This document shows positions 49,337 through 58,498 of a stretch of DNA of 64,000 bases, piece after piece. Each line of letters starts with the position of its first letter. The stretch's first letter is position 1. The notes under the pieces were generated by a model. The model searched no databases and had not been told where the DNA came from. It was given only the letters and a program-made list of their open reading frames with translations. The position numbers and the translations under genes are program-made. The DNA lies in assembly GCA_017473865.1 (NCBI GenBank), contig JAFUJB010000009.1:1-64000 (forward strand), given 5' to 3'. This DNA comes from Clostridia bacterium (GTDB lineage Bacteria; Bacillota; Clostridia; Oscillospirales; CAG-272).

Positions 49337-49341
49337 TACAG

Positions 49342-49376
49342 CAAAAAAAGTGTGGGAATCTCCCACACTTTTTTGC
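49342..49376. terminator. bidirectional terminator between 48311 gene and DUF3048 gene
   Basis: AAAAAAAGTGTGGGA-ATC-TCCCACACTTTTTT. Serves the two converging genes. Confidence 0.92.
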
Positions 49377-50570
49377 TTATGCGTTATAATTCATATTAAT
49401 TTGACTCTTGGTCGAATTGCCGACTATTGCAATATACGTTTTGCCGACGTTAATTTCAAGAGGAGTATTGTCGGCATTAAACAGCTTAAGGGGAGAGTCC
49501 ACGGTATTTTTTGAATACTTGATGGGAACGTATTTTCCGTTACTGATATAGTAGCCTTCGCCCGTGCCCGTCGTCGTAACTTCAATTCTTCCTTTTTCGT
49601 CAAGCACACCTGAATGGTGGCAAAACAAAACAAGAATATTTGTGAATTCAAGTTGTTTGTTGTTGGTCATATCAACGTGGGGCTCACCATACTGCCAGCG
49701 TTTGTATGTATTTGTCGTACTGTCGTATTTGAGATAGGGTTTCTGATACGTTGAAAAGGGAATATATACGCATTTTGCATCGTTGCCTTCGGGAGCCTTC
49801 ACCTCTTTATTAAAGCTGAAGGGGGATCTGAAGTCTTCTTTAAGCTGTGTTCTTGCACCTTTATAGTTTATACATTTCTTGATGCCGTCAACAGAAATAA
49901 CGAGCGTGTGTTCCTTAGACATATTCGCCAGACGCCATGAGTCGCGGTAGTAGAAGTTTGACGTAACACCTTTTACGCCGTCAAAGTTGTCTATCTTTCT
50001 TAATGCAATCTCGCTGTACGCCTTTTCTGAACCGCCCGCATGGAAATACAGAGCGTCGTGGTTCTGCGCAAAGTCCAGATAGTAGTCCCTTGATGAACGT
50101 ATGGAGCCTAAAACCTCAAGCTTTGTATAGTCCTGAGTAAGCATAAGAAGTCTTGTGATACCGCCTTCTGCAAGACATTCGTAGAGAACGTCAAGGCCTG
50201 AAATGCCTTGTTGCGGAAGAGCTTCTTTAATGTTGTTTATCATAAAAGCAGCGGGTCGCATTTTGCTGAGCTCTTCGGAGCATCCTTCGCCTGTCAAGGG
50301 ATTAAAAAACTTCGGAGTCTCGGGCGGCGCTGGAGGCTGTGTTTCCTGAGTTCCCGTAGTTTCATTGGTACCTGTCGTGTCTGCTGCGGTCGTGTCTGCT
50401 GCAGTTGTATCTTGGGTGCTTGATTCGCCCGTTTTGTCAACAAATGCAGGAATATCCCCGCTGTTGTTGCCCGAGACAAGAACCGCAACAACTACTGCTG
50501 TGATGGCGAGAACAGCCAATACTGCCGCAATAATAATATGATTTTTTCTAAAATTAGGCGTGTCCGGCAT
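49377..50570 (-). CDS. DUF3048 (YerB-like) membrane-anchored protein
   Basis: 397 aa from ATG 50570; the frame is open to 50648 but without an RBS. One N-terminal helix (residues 12-33), followed by an Asp/Thr/Gln-rich linker (about residues 38-75: repeats of DTTAADTTGTNETT). Then the two DUF3048 domains with NPLTGEGCSEELSKMRPAAFMINNIKEALPQQGISGLDVLYECLAEGGITRLLMLTQDY and LGSIRSSRDYYLDFAQNHDALYFHAGGS. No lipobox Cys, so a signal anchor. YerB-type proteins are exported and of unknown function in Firmicutes. Downstream of the CNNM gene, separated by a terminator. Confidence 0.9.
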   Translation of the reverse strand: MPDTPNFRKNHIIIAAVLAVLAITAVVVAVLVSGNNSGDIPAFVDKTGESSTQDTTAADTTAADTTGTNETTGTQETQPPAPPETPKFFNPLTGEGCSEELSKMRPAAFMINNIKEALPQQGISGLDVLYECLAEGGITRLLMLTQDYTKLEVLGSIRSSRDYYLDFAQNHDALYFHAGGSEKAYSEIALRKIDNFDGVKGVTSNFYYRDSWRLANMSKEHTLVISVDGIKKCINYKGARTQLKEDFRSPFSFNKEVKAPEGNDAKCVYIPFSTYQKPYLKYDSTTNTYKRWQYGEPHVDMTNNKQLEFTNILVLFCHHSGVLDEKGRIEVTTTGTGEGYYISNGKYVPIKYSKNTVDSPLKLFNADNTPLEINVGKTYIAIVGNSTKSQINMNYNA

Positions 50571-50701
50571 TAAAAAACACCTGCTTTCATAGGTAGTGGA
50601 CAAAATTTTATATAAGCAGATTATACTACTTTTTAAAGGGTTTGTCAACGGAAAATAATGTATAAAAAAGTCAGATATATTTATGTGAATATATAAAATA
50701 T

Positions 50702-50735
50702 GAGCTCTGTGCTTAAAATTGCACAGAGCTCATCT
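50702..50735 (-). terminator. terminator after the CNNM/CorC gene
   Basis: GAGCTCTGTGC-TTAAAATT-GCACAGAGCTC, 11-bp perfect stem just downstream of the minus-strand stop at 50761. Confidence 0.78.
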
Positions 50736-50760
50736 GTAACGTGGAAAATAGTATAATTTC

Positions 50761-52095
50761 TTATTCTTCTTTTTGGTCTTTGTCGGGTTCAATTTTTGAA
50801 ACAAGCGCCCATTCTACGCGGAGATCGACAATCTTTTCGACTTTGATCTTCATACCCTTGAGTTCAACTTCGGGCAGAGAGCTGTTTTCCGGAATTGAGG
50901 GAATCTCGGAAAAAACGAGACCGCTGAGCGTTTTGTATTCCTCTGTTTCATAGTCAATGTCAATACCCAGAGCATCGCTGATGTCGTCAAGCTGTGTGCT
51001 GCCGGCAATCTTCCAGAGGTTTTCATCAATTTTTACTATATCGGGTTTGTTCTGTTCGTCAAGCTCGTCGTAAATGTTGCCGACGATCTCTTCAAGCAGG
51101 TCTTCAAGTGTAATGATACCTGCAGTTCCGCCGAAGTCGTCTACGACTATGCTCATGTGTACGTGGTTTTTCTGCATATCCTTAAAAAGTACGTCTGCCC
51201 TTACAGATTCGTGAACGAATTTTGCGGGACTGAGAAGCTTTTTGATATCAGGCTCACCCTTACACAGCTCAGTCAGAAATTCGCGGGCTCTGAGAATACC
51301 GATAACGTTGTCGTCGTTTCCTTCGTATACGGGGAAACGCGAGTATCCCGAGGATTTGATTATTTCCAATATTTCTTCGGATGTATTTTCCGTGCTGATG
51401 AAGGTAACAAACGTACGGTGGATCATTATTTCATTGACCGTCGTGTTGTTGAATTCAAAAATATTTTCTATCATTTCCTTTTCGTCGGCTTCGATCGTAC
51501 CGTTTTCTTCGCCGATGTCGATCATAAGTCTGATGTCGTCTTCGGAAACGGGAGCATCTTCCTCGTGGGGATTAATTCCGCATAGACGGAGAACACCGTT
51601 TGTCGATACAGTCATAAACCATACGATAGGCTTGAGAATCTTAGCCAATACAGATATAGAGCCAAATACGCCGCGAGCAAATTTTTCGGGGTTTTTCATT
51701 GCCACTCTTTTGGGAACAAGCTCTCCGAGAACGAGCGTGAAATAAGAGAGAATGAGGGTTATAACGATTACTGCAACCGCATCGAGCGTGTTGTGCAGTG
51801 CGGGGGATAGGCTAAACGTTTTTGTAAGCCAGCCGACAAGCATTTCAGAAAAACTGTTTGCGGCGAAAGCTGAACCGAGGAATCCTGCAAGGGTAATGCC
51901 TATTTGTATTGTAGAAAGAAATCCTGTAGGTTCTTCAATCATTTTAAGCATTTTTTCTGCTTTTTTGTCGCCTTCGTCGGCTTGATGTTTAAGCTTGTTT
52001 TCATTAAGCGATACGAATGCAATCTCGGTCGCGGCAAAGAAAGCGTTTAAAAGTATAAGTATAAGCTGTAAAAACAGCTGGGGTAAAATGTCCAT
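50761..52095 (-). CDS. CNNM/CorC-type transporter-associated protein (hemolysin C family)
   Basis: 444 aa, RBS CAGGAG. N-terminal DUF21/CNNM membrane domain with four helices (residues 1-190: NAFFAATEIAFVSLNENKLK, GITLAGFLGSAFAANSF). Two CBS domains follow (about residues 205-330: MIHRTFVTFISTENTSEEILEIIKSSGYSRFPVYEGNDDNVIG and HMSIVVDDFGGTAGIITLEDLLEEIVGNIYDE). A C-terminal CorC_HlyC domain is at about 350-430. Members take part in Mg2+ (or Co2+) efflux; CBS domains bind adenine nucleotides. Intact. Confidence 0.93.
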   Translation of the reverse strand: MDILPQLFLQLILILLNAFFAATEIAFVSLNENKLKHQADEGDKKAEKMLKMIEEPTGFLSTIQIGITLAGFLGSAFAANSFSEMLVGWLTKTFSLSPALHNTLDAVAVIVITLILSYFTLVLGELVPKRVAMKNPEKFARGVFGSISVLAKILKPIVWFMTVSTNGVLRLCGINPHEEDAPVSEDDIRLMIDIGEENGTIEADEKEMIENIFEFNNTTVNEIMIHRTFVTFISTENTSEEILEIIKSSGYSRFPVYEGNDDNVIGILRAREFLTELCKGEPDIKKLLSPAKFVHESVRADVLFKDMQKNHVHMSIVVDDFGGTAGIITLEDLLEEIVGNIYDELDEQNKPDIVKIDENLWKIAGSTQLDDISDALGIDIDYETEEYKTLSGLVFSEIPSIPENSSLPEVELKGMKIKVEKIVDLRVEWALVSKIEPDKDQKEE

Positions 52096-52153
52096 TTTTA
52101 TCTCCTGAATAATAATATATCGTTGCGGGTAAGTGATTAAGTATGTTTTTGTA

Positions 52154-52459
52154 TCAACAGTTAAGTATTTTGGCGTATCTGCAAGACGGAGGGGCGACTG
52201 TTTTCGCTTCGGTCTTTTTTTGCCGTCTTTTTAACGCAAAAAAAGCACAACAACAAATCGGAATAATAAAAATTCCGCTTTTCTGTGTTATGCCTATATC
52301 CTCAAAATCAGATATAGAGGTAAAATTCAAGCAGTTGGAGTCTTTGATGCCAGCGTAAGTATTTACGTTTATCTGAAATAATACAGCGACAGCCAAAAAC
52401 AAAGCAACTATCAACAAAACTCTGTTCAAATTACATCGGGGAACAGGCGAAGCGTCCAA
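52154..52459 (-). CDS. possible small membrane protein, 101 aa (weak)
   Basis: TTG start 9 nt after AGAGG on the minus strand. Predicted hydrophobic helix at residues 13-31 and a second near 64-77 (IFIIPICCCAFFAL) followed by a basic tail, which suggests a small anchored protein. However, the start is TTG and the C-terminal part overlaps a hairpin repeat (GACGG ... CCGTC near 52190-52235). The protein matches nothing I know. Could be a chance frame in the 900-bp gap. Apart from this and the leader at 52736-52943, 52,096-53,004 shows nothing else. Confidence 0.35.
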   Translation of the reverse strand: MDASPVPRCNLNRVLLIVALFLAVAVLFQINVNTYAGIKDSNCLNFTSISDFEDIGITQKSGIFIIPICCCAFFALKRRQKKTEAKTVAPPSCRYAKILNC

Positions 52460-52735
52460 GAATCTATACCTCTTTCTTTAAATTATATCTTAATCATTAT
52501 ATCATACTTGCATTTCTTTTTCAAGTGGAGGTGGCAAATATTAATAGATTATACATAATTACAAAGCAATAGCAAGTAGAACGAACGCTGTGTTAAAGTT
52601 TTTTATGTGTATATATGAGTTGGTATCGTTTATGGCTATGCCCGTACACTGTTTTGTTATTTTGTGCAATTTGTAACATTTTTTATAGGTTATTTGTATA
52701 AAAAAGAGAAATAATGGTAGATAGAAGGAAAGCTA

Positions 52736-52764
52736 TTGTTTTATGAATTTCTATAGTGTATAAT
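52736..52764 (+). promoter_or_regulatory. promoter of lipoprotein unit 1
   Basis: TTGTTT (52736-52741), 17-nt spacer, TATAAT (52759-52764). Confidence 0.75.
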
Positions 52765-52798
52765 ACAACTAAGGAAGTAAAGGAAGAGGTGAGATTAG

Positions 52799-52900
52799 GT
52801 GAAAATCATATTAAGTTCAGGATTTGACAGCGGTGTTTCTGCATTTTTATTTGAGTCTCATTTTCTAACAGTAGAACATAAAATGAAAATTGGGAATTAG
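52799..52900 (+). CDS. 33-aa leader peptide, unit 1
   Basis: GTG start after GGAAGAGGTGAG; the peptide begins MKIILSSGFDSGVSAFLF and ends in ...KMKIGN. The stop TAG lies in the first bases of a hairpin. The second unit encodes the identical peptide; the only base difference is a synonymous Gly codon (GGT/GGA). This suggests that the peptide or its translation matters, for example in attenuation of the lipoprotein gene 100 nt downstream. No run of one amino acid codon, so no classic amino-acid sensor. Confidence 0.55.
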   Translation: MKIILSSGFDSGVSAFLFESHFLTVEHKMKIGN

Positions 52901-52945
52901 GTGCATAAACCGCTGTAATGAGGTTCGGTTTATGCACCTTTTTGT
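52899..52945 (+). terminator. attenuator-like hairpin, unit 1
   Basis: Perfect 14-bp arms AGGTGCATAAACCG / CGGTTTATGCACCT followed by TTTTTG. Lies between leader ORF and lipoprotein gene; a ribosome on the leader stop would cover the left arm. Reads as transcription attenuator. Confidence 0.75.
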
Positions 52946-53004
52946 TTTACCTCGAAAGGCAAAACAAGCCTGATAATGACATTAGATAAAAGCGGAGGTA
53001 TTAA

Positions 53005-54801
53005 ATGAAATATAGAAATTGTATAAAGTGGGCAGTTGTATTGTTATTGCTTTTGGTATGTGCAATATCCCTCTTTAGCTGTAAAAACAACGAATCCCCA
53101 AACGTTGATAATCCCCCAAAGCCTACCGACACGTCAGAGCCTGCGGTGAAAAATCCTCCACGGAGGGAAATTAGTAAATATAGGTATGATTTATATATAT
53201 CCCGCTCAGATAAGGAAATAGTTGAAGTAATAACCTCAACGGAAGAACTTGAAAATTTTTTGAATAATAAAGATATTGATATAAATGCTTTATCAACATA
53301 CACGAAATATAAATTATATGATTTAAAATTCAATTATAGTGAAAGCTTTTTTGAGAACAACAATTTGATTGTATGTATATCAAAAAGAGGCGACTTTATT
53401 CTTTATGGAGATATATTCCATTTATATGGTAACAAAGAGCAGATTGATATAGTGTTTAGATATGTAAATAATAATTCGTATTCAGAATTTAATGGTCATT
53501 CTTCCTCTGTGGTATTTGAGGTGTCGAAGGATGTTTGTGATAGAGATACTAAAGTCGACATTAAAATTTTTGAGGAGTTAGTGGATCCATTAACGTATCC
53601 TGATCAATGGATCAGTGAGAAATTAAATACGCAATACAATTATTCTTTTCCCAAATACTATCCTGATGAGTTTTATAATATTGCGATATTGGGATTCCTT
53701 TGCGATACGGATAAGGTAGACGAATATCTGAACAATGGTTTTAAGAAAGAATATAACGGACTCACTCCTCCGATTTATATGTTTATTCGTCACTTAAATG
53801 TGGACCGTCAAGAATTCTTAAAGACGAGCAATAAGTTGAATGACTACAACTTAAAGTACGAAGGAAATTACCCTGAATATAATGCCCATCATATTAATAT
53901 AATGTTTTCGTGTGACGAGATTGACGTAAGAAAACAACTATGCAAAGATAATTATGTATATTGTGGCGGAGTTTTTTACGATTATATGGAGTCTGATTTA
54001 ATATTTTTTAAAGACCAAGCCCATACCTTCAAAGAATGGTGTTGGATATTTTTTGAGGATATGGAACTATATAATGAATTTTTGTGTTATGCCGATTCAA
54101 AAGCGTATGCAAGATTCAAGTATGAAATGTTAAAACCGGGAAGTTTCTCTGAAATATTAGATAAAGCTCAAGAGGAAAACAACGTATACAAAGATAAAAT
54201 CAGAAGGAGTTTTACTGTTTTAGAGCACAAAATAGAAAATGAAAACAAGTTAGTATATAATTCTAAAAAGGGAGAATTGTCGCGCTACTATGATGGTAAA
54301 CTTGTAAATAATGGATTTCCGTCAGTTTTCTTTAGAGTAAAAGAAGTAAGAGAGTATTATTACAATAACTACTTGTACAAAACAAGTGCCGAAGAGCTGA
54401 ATTATCTTCCAACTGCGTATTATCTGATCAGGGATTTGAATCTTAAGGCCAGAACGGAAGAATTTCGTCAAGAAAACGAATACAGAATAACCACAACTGA
54501 CGATATGACCCGTTTCTTTCTTGACCTGAAGCATTTTGAATATCTTTTTGGAAACTACGATGAAGAGACTTTGAAGAAAGAGTTAAAGTATCCGACTGTT
54601 TTCTACTTTGAAGGTAAGCTGTACGACTTGGAGGATCTGCAAGATGCAGACTCAGCCTTGCTTGATAAAATGGGAGCAGGCACCGAGTTTAAAGATTATT
54701 TAACAGATTTAAAGAGAATGCGTGTTTATAAAGAGTCCGAAGAGGTATACGGCGAACTTGTCGACGGATGGCTTGAAAAATACTATGGTATAAAGGATTA
54801 A
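53005..54801 (+). CDS. large putative lipoprotein, unit 1 (598 aa)
   Basis: RBS GGAGG 7 nt upstream. Signal peptide with lipobox L-F-S-C, Cys26, then a Pro/Asp/Ser-rich linker to residue 52. The mature protein starts with VITSTEELENFLNN...FFENNNLIVCISKRGDF, a motif shared with the lipoprotein at 6804. It is rich in Tyr, Asp, Glu and Lys throughout and ends in repeated helical segments (FEYLFGNYDEETLKKELKYPTVFYFEGKLYDLEDL...). No enzyme motif recognised. A near-copy follows at 55238. The first 54 and last 60-70 residues are nearly identical between copies, while the centre is about 60-70 percent identical by eye. Probably a surface protein. Confidence 0.85.
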   Translation: MKYRNCIKWAVVLLLLLVCAISLFSCKNNESPNVDNPPKPTDTSEPAVKNPPRREISKYRYDLYISRSDKEIVEVITSTEELENFLNNKDIDINALSTYTKYKLYDLKFNYSESFFENNNLIVCISKRGDFILYGDIFHLYGNKEQIDIVFRYVNNNSYSEFNGHSSSVVFEVSKDVCDRDTKVDIKIFEELVDPLTYPDQWISEKLNTQYNYSFPKYYPDEFYNIAILGFLCDTDKVDEYLNNGFKKEYNGLTPPIYMFIRHLNVDRQEFLKTSNKLNDYNLKYEGNYPEYNAHHINIMFSCDEIDVRKQLCKDNYVYCGGVFYDYMESDLIFFKDQAHTFKEWCWIFFEDMELYNEFLCYADSKAYARFKYEMLKPGSFSEILDKAQEENNVYKDKIRRSFTVLEHKIENENKLVYNSKKGELSRYYDGKLVNNGFPSVFFRVKEVREYYYNNYLYKTSAEELNYLPTAYYLIRDLNLKARTEEFRQENEYRITTTDDMTRFFLDLKHFEYLFGNYDEETLKKELKYPTVFYFEGKLYDLEDLQDADSALLDKMGAGTEFKDYLTDLKRMRVYKESEEVYGELVDGWLEKYYGIKD

Positions 54802-54805
54802 TAAA

Positions 54806-54890
54806 TAAGAGAGTGTGTGGGCTTCGCCCACTCACTCTCTATTGTATTTAAATAAAACAAACCCCTCTCGGTTAATTTCGAGAGGGGTTG
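54806..54890 (+). terminator. double terminator, unit 1
   Basis: AGAGAGTGTGTGGGC-TTC-GCCCACTCACTCTCT (54808-54841), then AACCCCTCTCG / CGAGAGGGGTT (54860-54889). Confidence 0.85.
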
Positions 54891-54968
54891 TTATTTTGTG
54901 CAATTTGTAACATTTTTTATAGGTTATTTGTATAAAAAAGAGAATAATAGTAGATCGAAGGAAAGTTA

Positions 54969-54997
54969 TTGTTTTATGAATTTCTATAGTGTATAAT
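54969..54997 (+). promoter_or_regulatory. promoter of lipoprotein unit 2
   Basis: TTGTTT (54969-54974), 17-nt spacer, TATAAT (54992-54997); same as unit 1. Confidence 0.75.
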
Positions 54998-55031
54998 ATA
55001 ACTAAGGAAGTAAAGGAAGAGGTGAGATTAG

Positions 55032-55133
55032 GTGAAAATCATATTAAGTTCAGGATTTGACAGCGGAGTTTCTGCATTTTTATTTGAGTCTCATTTTCTA
55101 ACAGTAGAACATAAAATGAAAATTGGGAATTAG
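55032..55133 (+). CDS. 33-aa leader peptide, unit 2
   Basis: Identical in protein sequence to the leader at 52799; a synonymous GGT-to-GGA change is the only difference seen. Same spacing to the hairpin and lipoprotein. Confidence 0.55.
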   Translation: MKIILSSGFDSGVSAFLFESHFLTVEHKMKIGN

Positions 55134-55178
55134 GTGCATAAACCGCTGTAATGAGGTTCGGTTTATGCACCTTTTTGT
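55132..55178 (+). terminator. attenuator-like hairpin, unit 2
   Basis: Same 14-bp stem and T run as 52899-52945. Confidence 0.75.
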
Positions 55179-55237
55179 TTTACCTCGAAAGGCAAAACAA
55201 GCCGGTTAATGACATTAGATAAAAGCGGAGGTATTAA

Positions 55238-57016
55238 ATGAAATATAGAAATTGTATAAAATGGGCAGTTGTATTGTTATTGCTTTTGGTATGTGCAATA
55301 TCCCTCTTTAGCTGTAAAAACAACGAATCCCCAAACGTTGACAATCCCCCAAAGCCCACCGACACGTCAGAGCCTGCGGTGAAAAATCCTCCACGGAGAG
55401 ATATAAGTAAATATAAGTATAATTTATATATATCCGGTTCGGATGAGGAGATAGGTCAAGTAATTACTTCGATGGAAGAACTCGATACATTCTTAAAAAA
55501 TAGATATATTGACATATACGTCGAAACATCATACGGAAAATCCAGACTAAAATCTTTACCACTTATTTACGATGACAAGTTTTTTGAGAACAACAATTTG
55601 ATTGTGTGTATTTCCAAAAGAGGCGACTTGATTCTTTATAATGATGTATACTATCTATACGGCAATAATGCGCAGATTGATGTAGTGTTTAAATATGTAG
55701 ATAATAAAGATTTGTATCCAATTGAAGATTTTAAAAATTATTCTTCCTCCGTGGTATTTGAGGTGTCGAAGGATGTTTGTGATAGTGATACTAAAGTCGA
55801 CTTTTTAATTTTTGATAAATTGGTTGATCCATTAACGTCCCCAAATGAATGGATCAGTGAGAATTTAAATACGGAATACAATTATTCTTTTCCTAAATAC
55901 TATCCTGATGAGTTTTATAATATTGCGATAATGGGGTTCCTTTGTGATACGGATAAGATAGAGGAATATCTGAACAATGGTTTTAAGAAAGAATATAACG
56001 GACTCACTCCTCCTATCTATATGTTTATTCAGCACTTTGATGTGGACCAAAAAGAGTTTTCAAAGATAAATGACAAGATGCGCGAATATAATAACAAATA
56101 CGGAAATGTTTATCTTGTATACGATTATACTGATATAAACTTATTATTTTTAGATAAAGAAGTTGACGTAAGAAAACGACTATGCAAAGAAAACTATATA
56201 TATTGTGACGGAGCTTTTTACGATTATATGGCGTCTGATATAATAGTTTTTAAAGGCCAAACCCATACCTTCAAAGAATGGTGTTGGATATTTTTTGAGG
56301 ATATGGAACTATACAATGAGTTTTTGTATTATGCCGATTTAAAAGCGTATACAACATTCAAATATCAAATGTTAAAGTCGGAAAGTTTCTCTGGATTATT
56401 AGATAAAGATCAAGAGGAAAACGACGAATACTATGCTGAAGCCAGAAGGAGTTTTACTTTTTTAAAGAAAAAATTACAAAATGAAAACAGACTAATATAT
56501 AGTTATCAAGGTGATTTGGAGGGTTACTACAAGTGTAATCTTGTAAGAGATGTTTTCTTTCTTGTAAGAGAAGTGTATGAATATTACGATAATTACTATT
56601 TAAATAAAACAAGTGCCAAAGAGATGAATTATCTGCCAATAGTGTATCATCTGATTAAAGATATGAATCTTAAAGCCAGAAAAGAAGAATTTCGTCAAAT
56701 AAACGAATATGCAATTGAGATAGAAGGTCATTTTCTTGATTTGAAAGAATTTGAATATCTTTTTGGTAACTATGATGAAGAGACTTTGAAGAAAGAGTTA
56801 AAGTATCCGACTGTTTTCTACTTTGAAGGTAAGCTGTACAACTTAGTGGATCTGAGAGACGCAGACGCAGCCTTGCTTGATAAAATGGGGGCAGGCACCG
56901 AGTTTAAAGATTATTTAACAGATTTAAAGAGAATGCGTGTTTATAAAGAGTCCGAAGAACTGTACGGCGAACTTGTCGACGGATGGCTTGAAAAATACTA
57001 TGGAATAAAGGATTAA
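55238..57016 (+). CDS. large putative lipoprotein, unit 2 (592 aa)
   Basis: Paralogue of the gene at 53005, with the same RBS and an almost unchanged signal peptide (lipobox L-F-S-C, Cys26) and linker. The C-terminal part from FEYLFGNYDEETLKKELKYP to the end is nearly identical. The region between residues 55 and 520 differs by many substitutions and small indels, including DLYPIEDFKNYSS where unit 1 has a shorter segment. Both copies are intact, so they may serve related but distinct surface roles. Confidence 0.85.
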   Translation: MKYRNCIKWAVVLLLLLVCAISLFSCKNNESPNVDNPPKPTDTSEPAVKNPPRRDISKYKYNLYISGSDEEIGQVITSMEELDTFLKNRYIDIYVETSYGKSRLKSLPLIYDDKFFENNNLIVCISKRGDLILYNDVYYLYGNNAQIDVVFKYVDNKDLYPIEDFKNYSSSVVFEVSKDVCDSDTKVDFLIFDKLVDPLTSPNEWISENLNTEYNYSFPKYYPDEFYNIAIMGFLCDTDKIEEYLNNGFKKEYNGLTPPIYMFIQHFDVDQKEFSKINDKMREYNNKYGNVYLVYDYTDINLLFLDKEVDVRKRLCKENYIYCDGAFYDYMASDIIVFKGQTHTFKEWCWIFFEDMELYNEFLYYADLKAYTTFKYQMLKSESFSGLLDKDQEENDEYYAEARRSFTFLKKKLQNENRLIYSYQGDLEGYYKCNLVRDVFFLVREVYEYYDNYYLNKTSAKEMNYLPIVYHLIKDMNLKARKEEFRQINEYAIEIEGHFLDLKEFEYLFGNYDEETLKKELKYPTVFYFEGKLYNLVDLRDADAALLDKMGAGTEFKDYLTDLKRMRVYKESEELYGELVDGWLEKYYGIKD

Positions 57017-57019
57017 TAA

Positions 57020-57106
57020 ATAAGAGAGTGTGTGGGCTTCGCCCACTCACTCTCTATTGTATTTAAATAAAACAAACCCCTCTCGATTAATTTCGAGAGG
57101 GGTTTG
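57020..57106 (+). terminator. double terminator, unit 2
   Basis: Hairpins at 57022-57055 and 57074-57105, copies of those at 54806-54890. Confidence 0.85.
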
Positions 57107-57143
57107 CGATTAATATAATTACACGGCGGTGTGTAGCTGTTTA

Positions 57144-57989
57144 TCAGACAATGCTGTTGTAATATTTTTTCATAGCGAGTGCGTCCTCAGCCATTGTGCC
57201 GTCCGATTCGCAGATAATAAAAGGCGATACTTTTTCAAGAGCAATCGCTTCCATAAGCGGTTCAAAGGGCGGGCCGAAAACGGAATCTTCAAATGTAAGG
57301 TGTTTTTTCTCGCCGGCGTTTGTGTATTCTATTTTTGAAAAATGGCAGTGAAGGGTGTCGGCATATTTGTCGCCCAGCTTGTTTGCGATTGTGTCGAATA
57401 CTTTTCGATAGTCGTCGACAGTAATAAAAAGATTGCCAACGTTTCTTGCGTTAAGATGGCCGAAATCAACCACGGGACAGAGCCTTTTGTCAATAGAGCA
57501 TATATCGAGCACCTCGTCCAGTGTGCCGAGCTGATTAAGCTTGCCCATCGTTTCAAGCGCGAGGGTAACGTTTGTGTCGCCTACGGCTTCAAGTGCCTTA
57601 AACATAGTATCTTTTGCAAGCTCAACTGCTTCTTCGCGGGTTATTTTCGACGCGCTGCCCGTGTGTATAACGATAAGCTCGGCGTTCATTAATTCCGCCG
57701 CTTTTACGCTCTTGGTTATATAGTCGACGCTTTTAAGTCTTTTCTCGGTCTCGATTCCCGAAAGCGAGATATAGTAGGGAGCGTGAAGAGACATACGGAT
57801 ATTATTTGCCTTGGCATTTTCGCCTATTTTTCTGAAGGTATCGTCGCTGCCGAACAGGCCCTTGCCTGCCTGATATTCATAGCAGTCAAGCCCAAATTTG
57901 CTTACCCATTCGGGCGCATCAACGGTGCTTTTTTTACCCGAGGCATAGAAAGAAAGCGAGTTTCCGCCGGGTCCGAATTTTGCGCTCAT
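57144..57989 (-). CDS. endonuclease IV-like TIM-barrel protein (Nfo family)
   Basis: 281 aa. AP-endonuclease-2 type TIM barrel: MSLHAPYYISLSG (metal-binding His), LIVIHTGSA (His), LALETMGK (Glu), VVDFGHLNAR (Asp, His), LHCHFSKIEY (His) and FIICESDGTMAEDAL (Glu). All these zinc-ligand positions of Nfo are present. It would cleave 5' to abasic sites, or act as a sugar-isomerase-like relative; the length equals E. coli Nfo (285). The ATG overlaps the stop of the YqeG gene by 4 nt (ATGA), with CGGAGAAA inside that gene as RBS. Confidence 0.9.
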   Translation of the reverse strand: MSAKFGPGGNSLSFYASGKKSTVDAPEWVSKFGLDCYEYQAGKGLFGSDDTFRKIGENAKANNIRMSLHAPYYISLSGIETEKRLKSVDYITKSVKAAELMNAELIVIHTGSASKITREEAVELAKDTMFKALEAVGDTNVTLALETMGKLNQLGTLDEVLDICSIDKRLCPVVDFGHLNARNVGNLFITVDDYRKVFDTIANKLGDKYADTLHCHFSKIEYTNAGEKKHLTFEDSVFGPPFEPLMEAIALEKVSPFIICESDGTMAEDALAMKKYYNSIV

Positions 57990-58498
57990 TTGTTTTCTCC
58001 GTTTTTCTTGTTGTAGTAGTATTTTATGAAAGGTTTTTCGATCGCCGATTTAAATCTGAAGAAAGGAGTTTCGACCTTTTTGATGGTGGGAACCCATACG
58101 GAAGTAATGCCGGAAACCCTTGCGGTGATAACGTCAGTTAAAAGCTGGTCGCCCAACATTATCGCGTTTTTCTTATCGTCGTTAAGTATTGACATAGCTT
58201 TTTTGACGGTTCTTCTTGACGGCTTGCCCGATTTGTACATAAAGGGCACGTTAAGTTTTTTGTTAAAAAGCTCGACCCTTTCTTTTTCGTTATTTGAAAC
58301 GAGTATAAGCTTTATACCGCCATCGATAAGCGATTTTACCCACAGGCATACTTCGTCCGTGGGATCGGCTACGTCATAGGGGACGAGGGTGTTGTCAATA
58401 TCGCAGAGAACGCAGGTCTTGCCGATGCTTTTTAAAAACTCGGGAGTAACGCCCTTATACGTGTCAAAATCATAGTCGGGGAGTAATAAGTGTTTCAT
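57986..58498 (-). CDS. YqeG family HAD IIIA-type phosphatase
   Basis: 170 aa, RBS AAAGGA. CVLCDIDNTLVPYD is HAD motif I (two Asp), LILVSNNEKERVELFNKKLNVPF motif II, YKSGKPSRRTVKKA motif III Lys, and MLGDQLLTDVITARVSGITSVWV motif IV. YqeG proteins are small HAD phosphatases, related to mitochondrial PGP phosphatase Gep4; some dephosphorylate phosphatidylglycerol phosphate. Translationally coupled to the Nfo-like gene. Confidence 0.92.
   Translation of the reverse strand: MKHLLLPDYDFDTYKGVTPEFLKSIGKTCVLCDIDNTLVPYDVADPTDEVCLWVKSLIDGGIKLILVSNNEKERVELFNKKLNVPFMYKSGKPSRRTVKKAMSILNDDKKNAIMLGDQLLTDVITARVSGITSVWVPTIKKVETPFFRFKSAIEKPFIKYYYNKKNGENK

Larger units (their letters stand above)
52655..54890 (+). 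repeat. tandem duplication, copy 1 (2.23-kb unit)
   Basis: The text from GTTATTTTGTGCAATTTG at about 52656 to the hairpin AACCCCTCTCG/CGAGAGGGGTT at 54889 is repeated at 54890-57105. Offset is 2233-2234 bp throughout. Promoter, leader ORF, hairpin, RBS, first 54 codons and last 60-70 codons of the lipoprotein, and both terminators are almost identical; the middle of the gene has diverged strongly. Confidence 0.93.
54890..57106 (+). repeat. tandem duplication, copy 2
   Basis: Second copy of the unit described at 52655-54890, with the same order of promoter, leader ORF, hairpin, lipoprotein and two terminators. Confidence 0.93.
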
